A stretch of 64,000 bases of DNA from Paenibacillus larvae subsp. larvae. Lineage in GTDB: Bacteria; Bacillota; Bacilli; Paenibacillales; NBRC-103111. The stretch lies in the NCBI RefSeq assembly GCF_002003265.1, contig NZ_CP019687.1, positions 3,787,501-3,851,500 of the forward strand. The letters are read 5' to 3'. Below are positions 52,580 through 61,487 of this stretch, piece after piece. Every line of letters starts with the position of its first letter. Within the stretch, counting starts at the first letter, position 1. The translations under genes and the position numbers were made by a program. Under the pieces are notes generated by a model. The model was not told the DNA's origin. It did no database searches and saw nothing but the letters and a program-made list of their open reading frames with translations.

Positions 52580-52874
52580 GTAGCGCCCAAAGCTTTTTTA
52601 AATATTCATTCTCCGCGCGCAATCTAATTAATTCCTCCTCAGGGCTCAGAGGGTTCTTTCTCGGCCTGCCTTTGTTCAAACCTTTTGATTTCCCACGTTT
52701 CTCTTCTAGCCCAGCCATACCTTCATTTTCATAATATTTAACCCAGCGTCTTATTGAAGCCTCTGGAATATTTAACTCTTTAGCAACGCGTTTATACCCT
52801 AAACCACATTCAAGATACATCTGAACTGCTTTATATTTCGATTCAGCTGAGTGAGTGCGTTGTATTCTTTTCAT
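52557..52874 (-). CDS. IS3-family transposase orfA
   Basis: About 105 residues from ATG 52874: helix-turn-helix KYKAVQMYLECGLGYKRVAKELNIPEASIRRWVKYYENEG and a leucine-zipper-like end (LSPEEELIRLRAENEYLKKLWAL). It binds the IS ends and normally continues by -1 frameshift into orfB, which is dead here. Confidence 0.85.
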   Translation of the reverse strand: MKRIQRTHSAESKYKAVQMYLECGLGYKRVAKELNIPEASIRRWVKYYENEGMAGLEEKRGKSKGLNKGRPRKNPLSPEEELIRLRAENEYLKKLWALQRRGRKT

Positions 52875-53032
52875 TAAAAAAATCCCCTCCAAGTTAACAG
52901 TAAGAGTCATTCTCTTAACTGTCTACCTAAAGGGGATAATATCAGAGTACCGACGCCAGCTTGCTGCCTAGGGTCTTTTTTAATGTCTACAAAATGGGGT
53001 CTTGACCAGCCAGCTACTGATGCTTTTTAATT

Positions 53033-53173
53033 TTATTCTCCTACTCCATTTTCAGCATAAGCAATAACTGATTGTTTGGCTGCTTCGTGGGTTTTATCTG
53101 GATTAATCCCATTTACCACATATAATAATGAAAACGTTAAGATAAGGAAAACCAAGTATTTTTTAATCTTCAC
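53033..53173 (-). CDS. Exported signalling propeptide (Phr/AloP-like)
   Basis: 46 residues starting with GTG: MKIKKYLVFLILTFSLLYVV, a typical short signal peptide, then a polar stretch NGINPDKTHEAAKQSVIA and the C-terminus YAENGVGE. AAAGGAGG (53184-53191) lies 10 nt upstream and inside the last codons of the receptor gene, so the two are coupled. Propeptides of this size, with an export signal and a C-terminal pheromone of 5-10 residues, accompany RRNPP receptors (Rap/Phr, NprR/NprX, AimR/AimP and, in Paenibacillus, AloR/AloP). The pheromone borders are not known. Confidence 0.75.
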   Translation of the reverse strand: MKIKKYLVFLILTFSLLYVVNGINPDKTHEAAKQSVIAYAENGVGE

Positions 53174-53176
53174 GGG

Positions 53177-54526
53177 TTAAATACCTCCTTTCAAAATATC
53201 CTTAAATTTGACTTTCTGGGAATCTGAAGCATACTCATCAAATTTGTTGAACTCCATGACGCACATTAATGATTCGCGATATTTATGGGCCCGAATGGAT
53301 AATGAAAGACAATATAAAATGGTTTCCAACCCTTCTGCAAAGCGCTTCCGATTAAATGCATAAATTGCTTTTTGATAATAAAACCTATAGTGTCTTTGGG
53401 CAAACACTACATTCTGCTGGGGTATTGAAGGATAGGCATCAGCGAAAAGTTCTAAGATGTGGTCTATATTTAATCTGTATGTATTCGCAGCCTCTAAAAT
53501 AACTAATAAACTACTTGGAATTCGTTTAGGATGTTCAACGAGGAAATTTACGAATTCGTCAAGAACACCAGTATTCCCTAACCATAATTCTATACAATAT
53601 CTATTGGCTTTAGCAAATAGGGAAAATTTATCGACCTCTTTTTTTCCTAAGTTGTCCAACAGTTTAAACCAGCTGAGGTCTTCATATCCTTCTATACATG
53701 CTTTTGCCTCTTCAAATCGACCTTGTTTAGATAAGGACATACCTTTCAATAAATATGCTTGTCCATAGTAAACAACAAGATGTCGTTCAGTTTCTACTGG
53801 TGGTTCCGATATTCTTTGACTATCGAGCTTTCTCACCACCTGTTGATATACAATATTCGATAGTATCCTTAGCTCTTCTGCAAATTGCTGAACCGTGGAC
53901 CATAATTGCAAACTATAACAAACATTTGCTAATTGCAACAAGGCATCTAGTTGAAAACCTTCAGGCAGTTTTTTTCGAAAGCCTCCAAAACGAACTACTG
54001 CTTTTAAGTTTTTATCAGCATCAGATCCAATACTAGCCCTAAAGACTCGATAGTGACTAATGACTAATCGGTCAGAGTGGTTGTACTTTTCTCCCTCGAT
54101 GACTTCTTCGTAAAAGGAAATGGATTCTTTAACATGACCACTTAGGTATAAATTCTCAGCTACAGAAAACAACAGTTCTGTATACTTGGGGTGATCTGCT
54201 AAGATATTGATACCCTCCATGACCAATTCCGTTTTTCCAAGTTCCGCGCAGCGGAATAAAAAAGATTCCATTCGGGGTCTGGCCACTCTACCTTTATAAA
54301 AACACTCCGCAAGATAATGCTCATAGTAGTATCCTTCAGGTAAGCCAAGTATTTCTGTTAGCGTATCTAATTGTTTCATGGTGATAGGCCGGAGCGATTT
54401 GCCTCGAAGGCAGGCGCTTAAATTCCCAATTTGAGGGCCACCCTTTTCTTCCAAGTGAGAAAGTGTACATCCGGTTTCAGCTATTGCCTTTTCAAGTTCA
54501 ACACGCAGCGAAATCCTGTTATCCAT
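53177..54526 (-). CDS. HTH-TPR peptide receptor/regulator of the RRNPP superfamily (AloR-like)
   Basis: 449 residues. Residues 1-65 form a helix-turn-helix (LEKAIAETGCTLSHLEEKGGPQIGNLSACLRGKSLRPITMKQLDTLTEILGLPEGYYYEHY). The rest is a chain of TPR-like helical pairs (LLFSVAENLYLSGHVKESISFYEEVI, ALLQLANVCYSLQLWSTVQQFAEEL, GQAYLLKGMSLSKQGRFEEAKACI, RFYYQKAIYAFNRKRFAEGLETIL). Such receptors bind a re-imported peptide and change DNA binding. Upstream are TTGTAT (54586-54581), 16 bp, TATTAT (54564-54559). No phage genes are near. Regulated genes are unknown. Confidence 0.8.
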   Translation of the reverse strand: MDNRISLRVELEKAIAETGCTLSHLEEKGGPQIGNLSACLRGKSLRPITMKQLDTLTEILGLPEGYYYEHYLAECFYKGRVARPRMESFLFRCAELGKTELVMEGINILADHPKYTELLFSVAENLYLSGHVKESISFYEEVIEGEKYNHSDRLVISHYRVFRASIGSDADKNLKAVVRFGGFRKKLPEGFQLDALLQLANVCYSLQLWSTVQQFAEELRILSNIVYQQVVRKLDSQRISEPPVETERHLVVYYGQAYLLKGMSLSKQGRFEEAKACIEGYEDLSWFKLLDNLGKKEVDKFSLFAKANRYCIELWLGNTGVLDEFVNFLVEHPKRIPSSLLVILEAANTYRLNIDHILELFADAYPSIPQQNVVFAQRHYRFYYQKAIYAFNRKRFAEGLETILYCLSLSIRAHKYRESLMCVMEFNKFDEYASDSQKVKFKDILKGGI

Positions 54527-54539
54527 TTTTTACTCCCCT

Positions 54540-54551
54540 TATGGTACCATA
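54540..54551. promoter_or_regulatory. Palindrome at the receptor transcription start
   Basis: TATGGTACCATA, a perfect 12-bp palindrome 8 bases downstream of the -10 element and 14 bases before the receptor ATG. A second TATGG half lies nearby. Suitable for autoregulation by the receptor. Confidence 0.5.
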
Positions 54552-54621
54552 TAATTCCATAATACCGCATTTAGGTTTTTATACAAAACCGTACAAAAAG
54601 AAACAGTAAAAATAGCCCAAT

Positions 54622-54817
54622 GGCATCTACGTCAAATCCTGCTTGAAGAAAAATCTCCATAGGTGTCTGTCCATCCTCATACGTTTTCAAGGCAGCCAAC
54701 TTAAACGCTGGCGCATATGCGGTGATTCTGTCCGTTATGCTGAACATTCGGGTTAGCCTCTAGTTGTTTTATTTCATTTTCTGTGAAAACCCTGGAACTC
54801 CTCCTTGATTTCCCCAT
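54622..54817 (-). pseudogene. Remnant of an IS3-type orfA (HTH) gene
   Basis: GKSRRSSRVFTENEIKQLEANPNVQH, then after a one-base shift TDRITAYAPAFKLAALKTY ... MEIFLQAGFDVDAIG. This matches the N-terminal part of small helix-turn-helix proteins encoded before IS transposases in Paenibacillus. The rest is missing. GGGAGAAAT ribosome binding site before ATG 54817. Confidence 0.65.
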
Positions 54818-55755
54818 TATTTCTCCCCTGTTCTTTTCTAGTACATTGATTAAAACACAAATAACCCGTAAGAGGGCTTTTTTCAAAGGTCCATCTTACG
54901 GGTCACAGTTCACAGTTCATTTGAGTAGCAAGTAGTCTTTTTTGTTGTTTGATGTTTCATTTATTGTTTAAAAGTGTCCTTCGGAAAAACCAAGCGCAAA
55001 AAGAGAAATTTAGGCCTATGAAAACCAAATTTACGACTTTATTGACTTCGGTATCCAACCGCTAGAAAAAAGGGAAATTCACGAGAACGCTGCCGCAAAC
55101 CCAAAGAGGTGGATAGCAACGATAAGCTTTCGGCTGCAATTTCATCAGCAGGGGAAGCATTCGGGAAAACCTTGGTTTCCTTTCCAAAGTTAAAATTCCC
55201 GATGCATTCCAGCAAGAAAAATCAAGAATGCAATGAAATAAACCAGTTTTTCTATGGTTTAAGTGGGCTTTCTTTCGTAGTACCTAAGTAAATACCGCGA
55301 ACCTGCGATGGAGCAAATACCTACAATCAACATGATAGATATCCTAAATGGAAATAACTTTTATGCCACGATTACTATATAGAGAATCAGGCAAGAGCAT
55401 CCGGATGAAGAGTTCTATTTCGGTTCTATTTCAAAGACTATCAACATGAGAGAATTTGGCGGGATATTTTTGTTGGTATAGAGGTAGTTGTAGGAACGGT
55501 AGTTGGAATTGTATATCACCTTGCAATTCCTGCCATACTTTCAGTCAATGTTAGAATTAGGCTCATCGGCAGAAAAGAGATCCAGCATCAAATGGACCAG
55601 ATGAACAAACGGCTCGAAACAGCGATCTGGAAGGAATTAGCCGGATACGCTAGATCAAGAAAGCAGCAGAAGAGGCAACAAAAAGAAAGTTCTCAAAGGC
55701 TTGAAAAATGTGAAACCAGTAGTCACACGAACAGATTGTGAGTTAAAACTTAAAC
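54818..55755. other. Gene debris between the signalling locus and the ribose operon
   Basis: Two stretches retain coding character without a complete gene. A GTG frame of 60 codons (55109-55291; SAAISSAGEAFGKTLVSF) is preceded by AGAGGTGG. A frame at about 55446-55741 encodes a membrane helix (VGIEVVVGTVVGIVYHLAI) followed by a long charged helix (EIQHQMDQMNKRLETAIWKEL) and a Gln/Lys-rich tail. I recognise neither. Small repeat-like CACAGTTCACAGTTCA at 54904. Confidence 0.4.
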
Positions 55756-55804
55756 TTGTCAAACAAAAAATGATGTGCTATTTTATAGTTGTAACCGGTT
55801 CCAC
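55756..55804 (+). promoter_or_regulatory. Promoter and operator region of the ribose operon
   Basis: TTGTCA (55756-55761), 17 bp, TATTTT (55779-55784) is a weak promoter. It is followed by TGTAACCGGTTCCA (55790-55803), a near-palindrome with the central CG and AACC/GGTT arms of LacI-family operators. Probable binding site of RbsR, possibly also CcpA-like. Confidence 0.55.
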
Positions 55805-55824
55805 ATTGAGGAGAGAATAAGATT

Positions 55825-56814
55825 ATGGCAACCATTAGAGACGTAGCGAAACACGCGGGCGTTTCGGTAGCTACTGTGTCGCGGGTGATCAACGAGACGG
55901 GTTATGTTCATAAAGATACCCGTAAGAAGGTTGAAACTGCTATCAGAGAGCTGCATTATACGCCGAATGAGGTAGCAAGATCTTTATATAAGCGAAAATC
56001 CAGACTGATCGGTCTGCTTCTCCCGGATATCACCAACCCCTTTTTTCCAGAGCTTGCGCGCGGGGTGGAGGACGAGATGCAGGAGAATGATTTTCGGATC
56101 ATTTTTGGCAACAGCGATGAAAATATAAATAAAGAAAAGGAATACATCCAGACTTTCGTGCAAAATAACGTGGTTGGCGTGATTGCCTCCACGAATCATC
56201 CGGATACCGATACATATCGGAACCTGGGAATTCCGGTAGTATTTCTCGACCGAACGGCGGATAACCGCCCGGCGGTATATGCGGATGGCCGTGAGGGCGG
56301 AAGAATTGCTGCCCATGAAATGATTGCCCGCGGCAGCCGGCAGATAACGGTGATGCAAGGTCCCGATTCGATCCGGCCAGCGCAGGATCGTTATCAAAGT
56401 GCGGCTGGCGTGCTGGGCAGTCAAGGAATCGCATTTAATATGATCCAGACTACATCGTTTTCATTCACGGAGGCTGGAATCTGGGCGAAGGAACTGTTCG
56501 AGCGGTATCCCGACACCGACGGCGTTATCGCCAGCAACGACATCGTAGCGACAGCAGTGCTTCATGAAGCGCTCAGACTTGGCAAAAAGGTGCCGGAAGA
56601 CGTGCAGATTATCGGCTTTGACGATATTCCGCTCAGTAGCCTTCTGACCCCGGCGCTGACGACGATCCGGCAGCCTGCCTATGATATGGGAAGAGCATCG
56701 GCCGGCCTCTTGATTCAATTGCTGGAAAATGAAAATGTTAATCACAAAATCATTAAGATGCCCGTGACGTTTACGGAGCGGGAAACGACGAGGAAGGTGG
56801 AGCAGCATGGCTAA
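55825..56814 (+). CDS. rbsR: LacI-family ribose operon repressor
   Basis: 329 residues. The N-terminal helix-turn-helix ATIRDVAKHAGVSVATVSRVINETGYVHKDTRKKVE has a hinge YTPNEVARSLYKRKS, then a periplasmic-binding-protein-like sensor domain (RLIGLLLPDITNPFFPELARGVE ... IIGFDDIPLSSLLTPALTTI). It should repress the operon until ribose is present. Its end overlaps rbsK by eight bases. GGAGAGAATAAG acts as ribosome binding site. Confidence 0.92.
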   Translation: MATIRDVAKHAGVSVATVSRVINETGYVHKDTRKKVETAIRELHYTPNEVARSLYKRKSRLIGLLLPDITNPFFPELARGVEDEMQENDFRIIFGNSDENINKEKEYIQTFVQNNVVGVIASTNHPDTDTYRNLGIPVVFLDRTADNRPAVYADGREGGRIAAHEMIARGSRQITVMQGPDSIRPAQDRYQSAAGVLGSQGIAFNMIQTTSFSFTEAGIWAKELFERYPDTDGVIASNDIVATAVLHEALRLGKKVPEDVQIIGFDDIPLSSLLTPALTTIRQPAYDMGRASAGLLIQLLENENVNHKIIKMPVTFTERETTRKVEQHG

Positions 56815-57685
56815 AATTATAGTAGTGGGTAGCTCATCAATCGATTTGGTTGTCACATCATCCAAACGTCCGGGAGCCGGTGAAACGGTTCTCGGCGAAA
56901 GTTTCAAAACCGTTCCCGGAGGCAAGGGAGCTAATCAGGCCGTCGCCGCAGCGCGACTCGGTGCCAACGTGACCATGATTGGGCGCGTGGGAAGCGATGC
57001 TTTTGCTGAGCAAATTTTGGACAACTTTAAACAAAACGAAGTTTGTATCGACTATGTGGAACCGGTTACACATATGAAAAGCGGAACTGCGCACATCGTA
57101 TTGGCTGAGGGGGATAACAGTATTGTTGTTGTTAAAGCGGCCAATAATGAAGTAACGCCGGAATATATCGACCGCTGTATGGGAGCTTTTAACGGGGCGG
57201 ATATGGTGATGCTCCAACAGGAAATCCCGGTGGAAACCGTGACCCATGTCAGCAGGGTGTGCAAACGGCTTGGCATTCCTTTGTTGCTGAACCCGGCGCC
57301 GGCCCACCCCCTTGATGAAGAAGTGATCGAAAACGCCGCATACATTACGCCAAATGAACATGAAGCGAAAACTTTGTTTGCATCCCTAAGCGTTTCCGGG
57401 GGGCTGCGCAAATATCCGAACAAGCTGTTTATCACTGAAGGCTGCAGAGGTGTCCGTTATTTTGATGGTTTAAACGAAGTGCTTGTTCCTTCTTATAAGG
57501 TAGAAACAATCGATACAACAGGCGCGGGAGACACATTTAACGCCGCTTTCGCTGTTGCGCTCGCTGAGGGCAAACCGATTTTCGAGAGCGTCCGTTTCGC
57601 TAACTGCGCAGCTTCCTTGTCCGTGACGAAGTTTGGAGCGCAGGGCGGCATGCCGTATCGTCAAGAAGTGGAGGCGCAAATGTAA
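56807..57685 (+). CDS. rbsK: Ribokinase
   Basis: 292 residues, PfkB family. It phosphorylates ribose to ribose 5-phosphate. VVGSSSIDLVV, PGGKGANQAVAAARLG (substrate/dimer motif), the NPAPAHPL region, and TIDTTGAGDTFNAAFA with the catalytic Asp are complete. GGAGCAGC-type ribosome binding site; translation coupled to rbsR. Confidence 0.95.
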   Translation: MAKIIVVGSSSIDLVVTSSKRPGAGETVLGESFKTVPGGKGANQAVAAARLGANVTMIGRVGSDAFAEQILDNFKQNEVCIDYVEPVTHMKSGTAHIVLAEGDNSIVVVKAANNEVTPEYIDRCMGAFNGADMVMLQQEIPVETVTHVSRVCKRLGIPLLLNPAPAHPLDEEVIENAAYITPNEHEAKTLFASLSVSGGLRKYPNKLFITEGCRGVRYFDGLNEVLVPSYKVETIDTTGAGDTFNAAFAVALAEGKPIFESVRFANCAASLSVTKFGAQGGMPYRQEVEAQM

Positions 57686-57686
57686 A

Positions 57687-58085
57687 ATGAAAAAACAAGG
57701 CATCTTGAACAGTCATATTTCGAAAGTTTTGGCCGATTTGGGTCACACGGACACGATCGTCGTCGCCGACGTCGGACTTCCGATCCCGGATGGGGTTAAG
57801 AAAATCGATCTGGCTTTAACGCTGGGCTCGCCAAGTTTTGAAGAAACCGTTAATGCTATCGCATCCGATATGGAAATCGAGAAGGTCATCATTGCGGAAG
57901 AAATGAAAACCCAAAATACGGAAGCGTTCCATTTTGTTGAAGATAAATTTACAGGGTGCGCGATTGAAAATTGCCCTCATGAAGAGTTCAAGCAACTGAC
58001 CCGCAAGGCCAAAGCCGTGATCCGTACGGGCGAGGCCAAGCCGTTTGCAAATATCATTTTACAGGCAGGCGTCTATTTTGGTTAA
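57687..58085 (+). CDS. rbsD: D-ribose pyranase
   Basis: 132 residues. It interconverts pyranose and furanose forms of ribose. MKKQGILNSHISKVLADLGHTD contains the catalytic His, and AVIRTGEAKPFANIILQAGVYF is the conserved C-terminus. The start at 57687, one base after the rbsK stop, gives the usual length; an upstream frame extension lies inside rbsK. Confidence 0.95.
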   Translation: MKKQGILNSHISKVLADLGHTDTIVVADVGLPIPDGVKKIDLALTLGSPSFEETVNAIASDMEIEKVIIAEEMKTQNTEAFHFVEDKFTGCAIENCPHEEFKQLTRKAKAVIRTGEAKPFANIILQAGVYFG

Positions 58086-58099
58086 AGGGAGGAGCCGTT

Positions 58100-59581
58100 A
58101 TGCAGATTCAAATGAAAGGAATCCACAAAGCCTTCGGCAGCAACCAGGTATTATCCGGTGTTGATTTTGACCTGCGCGAAGGCGAAGTTCACGCCTTAAT
58201 GGGGGAAAACGGTGCCGGCAAGTCAACCTTGATGAACATTCTTACAGGCCTGCACCCAAGGGACGAAGGAACCATCCTCATCGACGGTAAGGAAACGTAT
58301 TTTGCCAATCCGAAAGAGGCGGAGTGTCAAGGCATCGCTTTTATCCACCAGGAGTTGAATATTTGGCCCGACATGACCGTGGTGGAGAACCTGTTCATCG
58401 GAAAGGAGGTATCCTCGCCATGGGGACTTCTGAAGTCGAAGGAAATGAAGACGCTCGCAAAACAGCAGTTCAAAAAGCTTTCCGTCGACATTCCGCTGAA
58501 CATCGAATCAGGGCAATGTTCGGTTGGGCAGCAGCAAATGATTGAGATCGCCAAGGCGCTGCTCACGAATACCAAAGTCATCATCATGGATGAACCGACG
58601 TCGGCGTTGACTGAAAGAGAAATTCAAAAGCTGTTTGAAGTAATCGAGTCCTTGAAGCAAGAAGGCGTATCCATCGTTTATATCTCGCACCGAATGGAGG
58701 AGATATTCGAGATCTGCGACCGAATTACGGTTATGCGGGACGGCCGAACGGTAGACACAAAGGATATTCCGAAGACCAATTTTAATGAAGTCGTCAAGAA
58801 CATGGTCGGCAGAGAGCTGACTGAACGTTTCCCGACACGCAACCCTTCACCAGGCGAGGTTGTTTTGGAAGTTGAGCATGCATCCTGCAAGGGATTGTTT
58901 GAAGATGTAAGCTTCAAGGTCCGTGAAGGCGAAATCGTCGGCTTCTCCGGTTTGATGGGTTCCGGCCGCACTGAGATTATGAGAGCGCTGTTCGGACTGG
59001 ATCGAATGGATCAAGGAGAAATCCGTATGTTCGGTAAAAAGGCAGTGATCAGAAAGCCGGTCGATGCAGTTAAAAATGGAATCGGTTTCATTACCGAAGA
59101 CCGCAAAGACGAAGGATTGATCCTGGACTTTTCCGTTCGGGAAAACATGGTTCTACCAAGCCTTAGCGAGTTTATAACCAAGGGCATCATCTCATCGCAA
59201 AAAGAAAAGTTGTTCGTTTATGCTCTGGTCAAGCGCTTGCAAATTAAAACACATTCATCGGAAACAAAAGCCGGCAATTTGTCCGGCGGAAATCAGCAGA
59301 AGGTGGTTATTGCCAAGTGGGTAGGCATCAGTCCGAAGCTGCTGATCCTCGATGAACCAACCCGGGGCGTGGATGTTGGCGCCAAGCGCGAAATATATCA
59401 GCTGATGAACGAGCTGACAGGCCATGGCGTTGCCATTATTATGGTTTCCTCCGAATTGCCGGAAGTTCTCGGCATGAGCGACCGCATCGTTGTTGTTCAC
59501 GAAGGTCGAATCACGGGAGAATTAAGTAAAGAAGAAGCGACACAGGAAAAAATAATGACGCTGGCGACAGGGGAACAGTAA
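58100..59581 (+). CDS. rbsA: Ribose ABC transporter, ATP-binding protein
   Basis: 493 residues with two ATPase domains. The first has Walker A GENGAGKSTL, CSVGQQQMIEIAKAL and Walker B VIIMDEPTSAL. The second has a degenerate P-loop (GLMGSGRTE) but a good signature LSGGNQQKVV and LLILDEPTRGVD. This asymmetry is normal for sugar ABC proteins of this class. AGGGAGGAG ribosome binding site, 14 bases after rbsD. Confidence 0.96.
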   Translation: MQIQMKGIHKAFGSNQVLSGVDFDLREGEVHALMGENGAGKSTLMNILTGLHPRDEGTILIDGKETYFANPKEAECQGIAFIHQELNIWPDMTVVENLFIGKEVSSPWGLLKSKEMKTLAKQQFKKLSVDIPLNIESGQCSVGQQQMIEIAKALLTNTKVIIMDEPTSALTEREIQKLFEVIESLKQEGVSIVYISHRMEEIFEICDRITVMRDGRTVDTKDIPKTNFNEVVKNMVGRELTERFPTRNPSPGEVVLEVEHASCKGLFEDVSFKVREGEIVGFSGLMGSGRTEIMRALFGLDRMDQGEIRMFGKKAVIRKPVDAVKNGIGFITEDRKDEGLILDFSVRENMVLPSLSEFITKGIISSQKEKLFVYALVKRLQIKTHSSETKAGNLSGGNQQKVVIAKWVGISPKLLILDEPTRGVDVGAKREIYQLMNELTGHGVAIIMVSSELPEVLGMSDRIVVVHEGRITGELSKEEATQEKIMTLATGEQ

Positions 59582-59582
59582 T

Positions 59583-60551
59583 ATGAAAATAATCAATGAT
59601 GCAAAAACAACCAAAGGCTTTCAATTATCGCAAATCACACAAAAGCTGGGACCGCTTCTTGGTCTGATTATTCTGATTATTATTGTATCAGTCCTCAATC
59701 CAAGTTTTCTGGAACCGCTTAATATTTTGAACCTGCTGCGGCAGGTATCTATAAACGCACTCATTGCGTTCGGTATGACCTTCGTTATTTTAACAGGCGG
59801 CATCGACTTGTCCGTCGGCTCTATCCTGGCGTTATCAAGCGCCTTTATCGCCAATATGCTTGTATCCGGTTTTGAACCAATTCTGGCGATCATCATTGGC
59901 TGTTTTCTCGGTGGTATGATGGGCATGATCAACGGTCTCATGATTACCCAAGGAAAAATGGCACCGTTTATCGCGACATTGGCAACAATAACGATTTTCA
60001 GAGGGCTTACGCTCGTTTATACCGACGGTAACCCGATCACCGGACTCGGCGACAGCATGACATTCCAGTTGCTCGGCCGCGGTTATCAATTCGGCATTCC
60101 GGTTCCTGCTATTACGATGATCATTACCTTTGCGGTTCTGTGGGTGATTTTGCACAAAACTTCCTTCGGACGCAAAACTTATGCGATCGGCGGCAACGAA
60201 AAAGCGGCTATCGTTTCCGGTATTAAAGTTTCACGCTTCAAAATCATGATTTATTCTTTGGCAGGTTTGTTCTCCGCTTTAGCCGGAGCGATTTTGACCT
60301 CGCGTCTGAATTCGGCGCAGCCGACTGCAGGCACATCCTATGAGCTGGACGCCATCGCTGCGGTTGTTTTGGGCGGTACAAGCCTTTCCGGCGGACGCGG
60401 ACGTATTGTCGGTACGCTGATTGGCGCACTGATTATCGGTACCCTAAACAACGGGCTCAACTTGCTCGGTGTATCTTCCTTCTATCAAATGGTTGTCAAA
60501 GGTATCGTCATTCTGATCGCCGTGCTCATCGACCGGAAGAAATCCGCATAA
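59583..60551 (+). CDS. rbsC: Ribose ABC transporter, permease
   Basis: 322 residues, about eight to ten membrane helices, with the family sequences FVILTGGIDLSVGSILALSS and ARLNSAQPTAG-type segment (here TSRLNSAQPTAGTSYELDAIAAVVLGGTSLSGGRG). It forms the membrane channel with RbsA. It starts one base after the rbsA stop. Confidence 0.96.
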   Translation: MKIINDAKTTKGFQLSQITQKLGPLLGLIILIIIVSVLNPSFLEPLNILNLLRQVSINALIAFGMTFVILTGGIDLSVGSILALSSAFIANMLVSGFEPILAIIIGCFLGGMMGMINGLMITQGKMAPFIATLATITIFRGLTLVYTDGNPITGLGDSMTFQLLGRGYQFGIPVPAITMIITFAVLWVILHKTSFGRKTYAIGGNEKAAIVSGIKVSRFKIMIYSLAGLFSALAGAILTSRLNSAQPTAGTSYELDAIAAVVLGGTSLSGGRGRIVGTLIGALIIGTLNNGLNLLGVSSFYQMVVKGIVILIAVLIDRKKSA

Positions 60552-60569
60552 GGGAGAGGAGAAAATCAC

Positions 60570-61487
60570 ATGAAAAAGCTAACGTTTATTTTAATAGCGT
60601 TTCTGCTCATTTTAACGACAGGATGTTCCTTGGAACCTCCAGGTTGGGCCAAACCCAAGACGGGCGGAGACCTGAAAGATATAAAAATCGGTTTATCCGT
60701 CTCCACGTTGAATAATCCGTTTTTCGTTTCCTTAAAAGATGGTGTGGTTGAGGAAGCCAGAAAGCATGGTATGGAAACGATCGTCGTCGACGCTCAAAAC
60801 GATTCCGCTAAACAAAGCAATGACGTCGATGACCTGATGCAAAAAGGCGTCAATGTGCTGCTGATTAACCCTACCGATTCCGCATCCATTTCTACCGTCG
60901 TGCAATCGGCGAACAGTCTTGGCATCCCTGTTATTACTCTTGACCGCTCAGCAGATCAGGGTGATGTCAAAGCGCTTGTTGCTTCAGACAACGTAAAGGG
61001 AGGCAAAATGGCGGCAGAATTCATCGAGAAAATTGTGGGCAAAGGCGCGAAGGTAGTTGAGCTTGAAGGCGTAGCGGGCGCATCGGCAACCCGTGAACGC
61101 GGCAAAGGTTTCCATGAAGTAGCAGACCAGAATTTGAAGGTCATCGCCAAACAAACTGCAGATTTTGACCGTACGAAAGGTTTGAACGTCATGGAAAATC
61201 TACTGCAGGCAAATCCTGATGTGCAAGCCGTGTTTGCACACAACGACGAAATGGCACTGGGTGCTATCGAGGCTATTAAAAGCTCCGGCAAAGACATCCC
61301 GGTCGTCGGTTTTGACGGCAACGATGATGCAATGAAATCGATCAAGGAAGGCAAGTTGACGGCAACCGTTGCTCAGCAGCCTGAATGGATTGGACAGCTA
61401 GCGGTTCAAGCCGTATATGATGTTCTCCAAGGCAGGACGGTGGAAAAAACCATCCCTGCACCTCTCAAGCTGGTGACGAATGAGTAA
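60570..61487 (+). CDS. rbsB: Ribose-binding lipoprotein
   Basis: 305 residues. The signal peptide ends in a lipobox LTTGC (lipidated Cys19). The type I periplasmic-binding fold has IGLSVSTLNNPFFVSLKDG, VDAQNDSAKQSNDVDDLMQKGV, ITLDRSADQ and VVGFDGNDDAM, the ribose-contacting positions. It is anchored outside the membrane and delivers ribose to RbsC. GGGAGAGGAG ribosome binding site. Last gene of the operon. Confidence 0.96.
   Translation: MKKLTFILIAFLLILTTGCSLEPPGWAKPKTGGDLKDIKIGLSVSTLNNPFFVSLKDGVVEEARKHGMETIVVDAQNDSAKQSNDVDDLMQKGVNVLLINPTDSASISTVVQSANSLGIPVITLDRSADQGDVKALVASDNVKGGKMAAEFIEKIVGKGAKVVELEGVAGASATRERGKGFHEVADQNLKVIAKQTADFDRTKGLNVMENLLQANPDVQAVFAHNDEMALGAIEAIKSSGKDIPVVGFDGNDDAMKSIKEGKLTATVAQQPEWIGQLAVQAVYDVLQGRTVEKTIPAPLKLVTNE

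Larger units (their letters stand above)
51582..53008 (-). mobile_element. Degenerate IS3-family insertion sequence
   Basis: About 1.43 kb bounded by long, nearly identical inverted repeats: TGGTCAAGACCCCATTTTGT at 51582 and its inverse ending at 53008, continuing inward for about 90 bp with a few mismatches (both contain GCAAGCTGGCGTCGGTACTC). It encodes orfA (52557-52874) and a frameshifted orfB (51691-52579). No target duplication is visible. The right end is only 25 bases from the quorum-sensing propeptide gene. Confidence 0.85.

Noticed and set aside
51578-53012. Target-site duplication of the IS3 element
   Set aside because: Bases next to the two ends (TAT on the left, GCC on the right) do not match; the element is old or its flanks have recombined.
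53033-54526. Interpretation of the receptor-peptide pair as phage arbitrium (AimR/AimP)
   Set aside because: No integrase, repressor or other phage gene is present, and the receptor length and Paenibacillus context fit AloR-like systems better.
55109-55291. 60-codon ORF as a real small gene
   Set aside because: It has a plausible ribosome binding site but lies in debris, and I recognise no family; kept only as part of the degraded region.
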